A stretch of DNA of 5,344 nucleotides, taken from Actinomycetes bacterium (GTDB lineage Bacteria > Actinomycetota > Actinomycetes > JAJYSQ01). The notes beneath the pieces were generated by a model, which was not told the origin of the DNA, did no database searches, and worked only from the letters and a program-made list of their open reading frames with translations. The translations under genes were made by a program, and so were the position numbers. The stretch spans positions 1-5,344 of the forward strand of contig JAJYSQ010000169.1 of NCBI GenBank assembly GCA_021793495.1, given 5' to 3'. Positions 5,080 through 5,344 of the stretch are shown one piece after another; the first letter of the stretch is position 1; every line of letters begins with the position of its first letter.

Positions 5080-5344
5080 GTGGCGAACAGCGACGTCCGA
5101 CGAGTGTCTCGAACCGCCCTGTCCCGAGCCGCGCTGCCTGAAACCGCGCTGTCTCCAGCCTCTTCGCCTCGTCGGGTCTTGCCTCGTCGGGCCCTGTCCC
5201 GCCGCGCCACCGCTGCTCTCGTCGCGTTGTGCGCGGTGGCGACCGGTGCGACCCTGGTGGCCCCTACCGGCGCCTGGGCAGCTCCATCGCTCACGATCGC
5301 CCAGGTGCAGTCGCAGATCAATGCCCTCTACCACAAGGCCGAGG
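5080..5344 (+). CDS. Secreted NlpC/P60-type cell-wall hydrolase, N-terminal 88 codons only
   Basis: The open frame runs off the right edge. From the GTG at 5080 it encodes a very long basic n-region (about 40 residues), a hydrophobic stretch (ATAALVALCAVATGATLVAP, about residues 43-62) and an A-x-A site (GAWA, then APS near residue 67), a Sec-type signal peptide. SRR before the hydrophobic part is only weakly Tat-like. The mature start, SLTIAQVQSQINALYHKAE, resembles the N-terminal coiled coil of actinobacterial RipA-like NlpC/P60 peptidoglycan endopeptidases. The catalytic Cys-His domain is outside the window, so the family call rests on this segment and on the c-di-AMP riboswitch. Other in-frame starts are the GTG at 5104 and the TTG at 5179; the TTG would give a normal 32-34 residue signal peptide but has no ribosome binding site. 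Confidence 0.8.
   Translation, partial: MANSDVRRVSRTALSRAALPETALSPASSPRRVLPRRALSRRATAALVALCAVATGATLVAPTGAWAAPSLTIAQVQSQINALYHKAE
5110..5199 (+). repeat. Degenerate 15-bp tandem repeat coding a pentapeptide repeat in the signal-peptide n-region
   Basis: Six consecutive 15-bp units fit one register: 5110-5124, 5125-5139, 5140-5154, 5155-5169, 5170-5184 and 5185-5199. In the gene's frame they encode RTALS, RAALP, ETALS, PASSP, RRVLP and RRALS, with consensus x-x-A-L-(S/P). At the DNA level, CGTCGGG recurs at 15 bp in the last two units and CCGCGCTG at 15 bp in the second and third. VRRVS just before (5095-5109) may be a further diverged unit. Confidence 0.75.

Noticed and set aside
4836..5334. 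Minus-strand frames across the riboswitch and the cell-wall gene
   Set aside because: They are antisense to a strong riboswitch and to a signal peptide plus coiled coil that read correctly on the plus strand.
1..5344. CRISPR array, transposon ends, tRNA or rRNA genes
   Set aside because: No spaced repeat array, transposase, terminal inverted repeats or structural RNA signature was seen; the short tandem repeats present have no spacers.

Overview
This window is very GC-rich DNA of a kind typical of Actinomycetota. GTG starts, short intergenic gaps and the gene types all fit that phylum. The fused exonuclease/UvrC-like repair nuclease, the coiled-coil NYN protein, the tiny four-cysteine protein and an NlpC/P60-type secreted protein behind a c-di-AMP riboswitch are familiar actinobacterial genes. 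I cannot name the genus from the sequence.

Layout. Positions 1-1774 (minus strand) hold most of a DNA-repair-type protein: a DEDDh exonuclease joined to a GIY-YIG/UvrC-like half with four cysteines and a UVR motif. Its C-terminus lies beyond the left edge. A 119-bp divergent gap follows. On the plus strand come a family III CoA-transferase/alpha-methylacyl-CoA racemase-like enzyme (1894-3093), a coiled-coil plus YacP-like NYN-domain protein whose start overlaps the previous stop by 4 bp (3090-4445), and a 61-residue CxxC-x6-CxxC protein (4498-4683). These three look like one operon. A G+C-rich hairpin sits between the last two.

The 396 bp from 4684 to 5079 contain no gene but much regulation: a perfect 20-bp tandem duplication, a possible MtrA-type GTAAC site, a sigma-A-like promoter, and a clear ydaO/yuaA-class c-di-AMP riboswitch (about 4890-5055). 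The riboswitch leads into a secreted protein whose first 88 codons are present (5080-5344, cut by the right edge). This is a peptidoglycan hydrolase of the NlpC/P60 type by inference, because its catalytic domain is outside the window.

The genes fall into three units: a repair nuclease transcribed leftward, a three-gene metabolic/RNA-related operon, and a cell-wall gene under second-messenger control. I did not find a wholly new defence or mobile system. The most unusual signals are the in-frame repeat in the signal-peptide n-region of the cell-wall protein (15-bp unit), the in-frame 12-bp triplicate in the exonuclease N-terminus, the four-cysteine UvrC-type motif in the exonuclease fusion, and the tandem 20-bp duplication before the riboswitch promoter.
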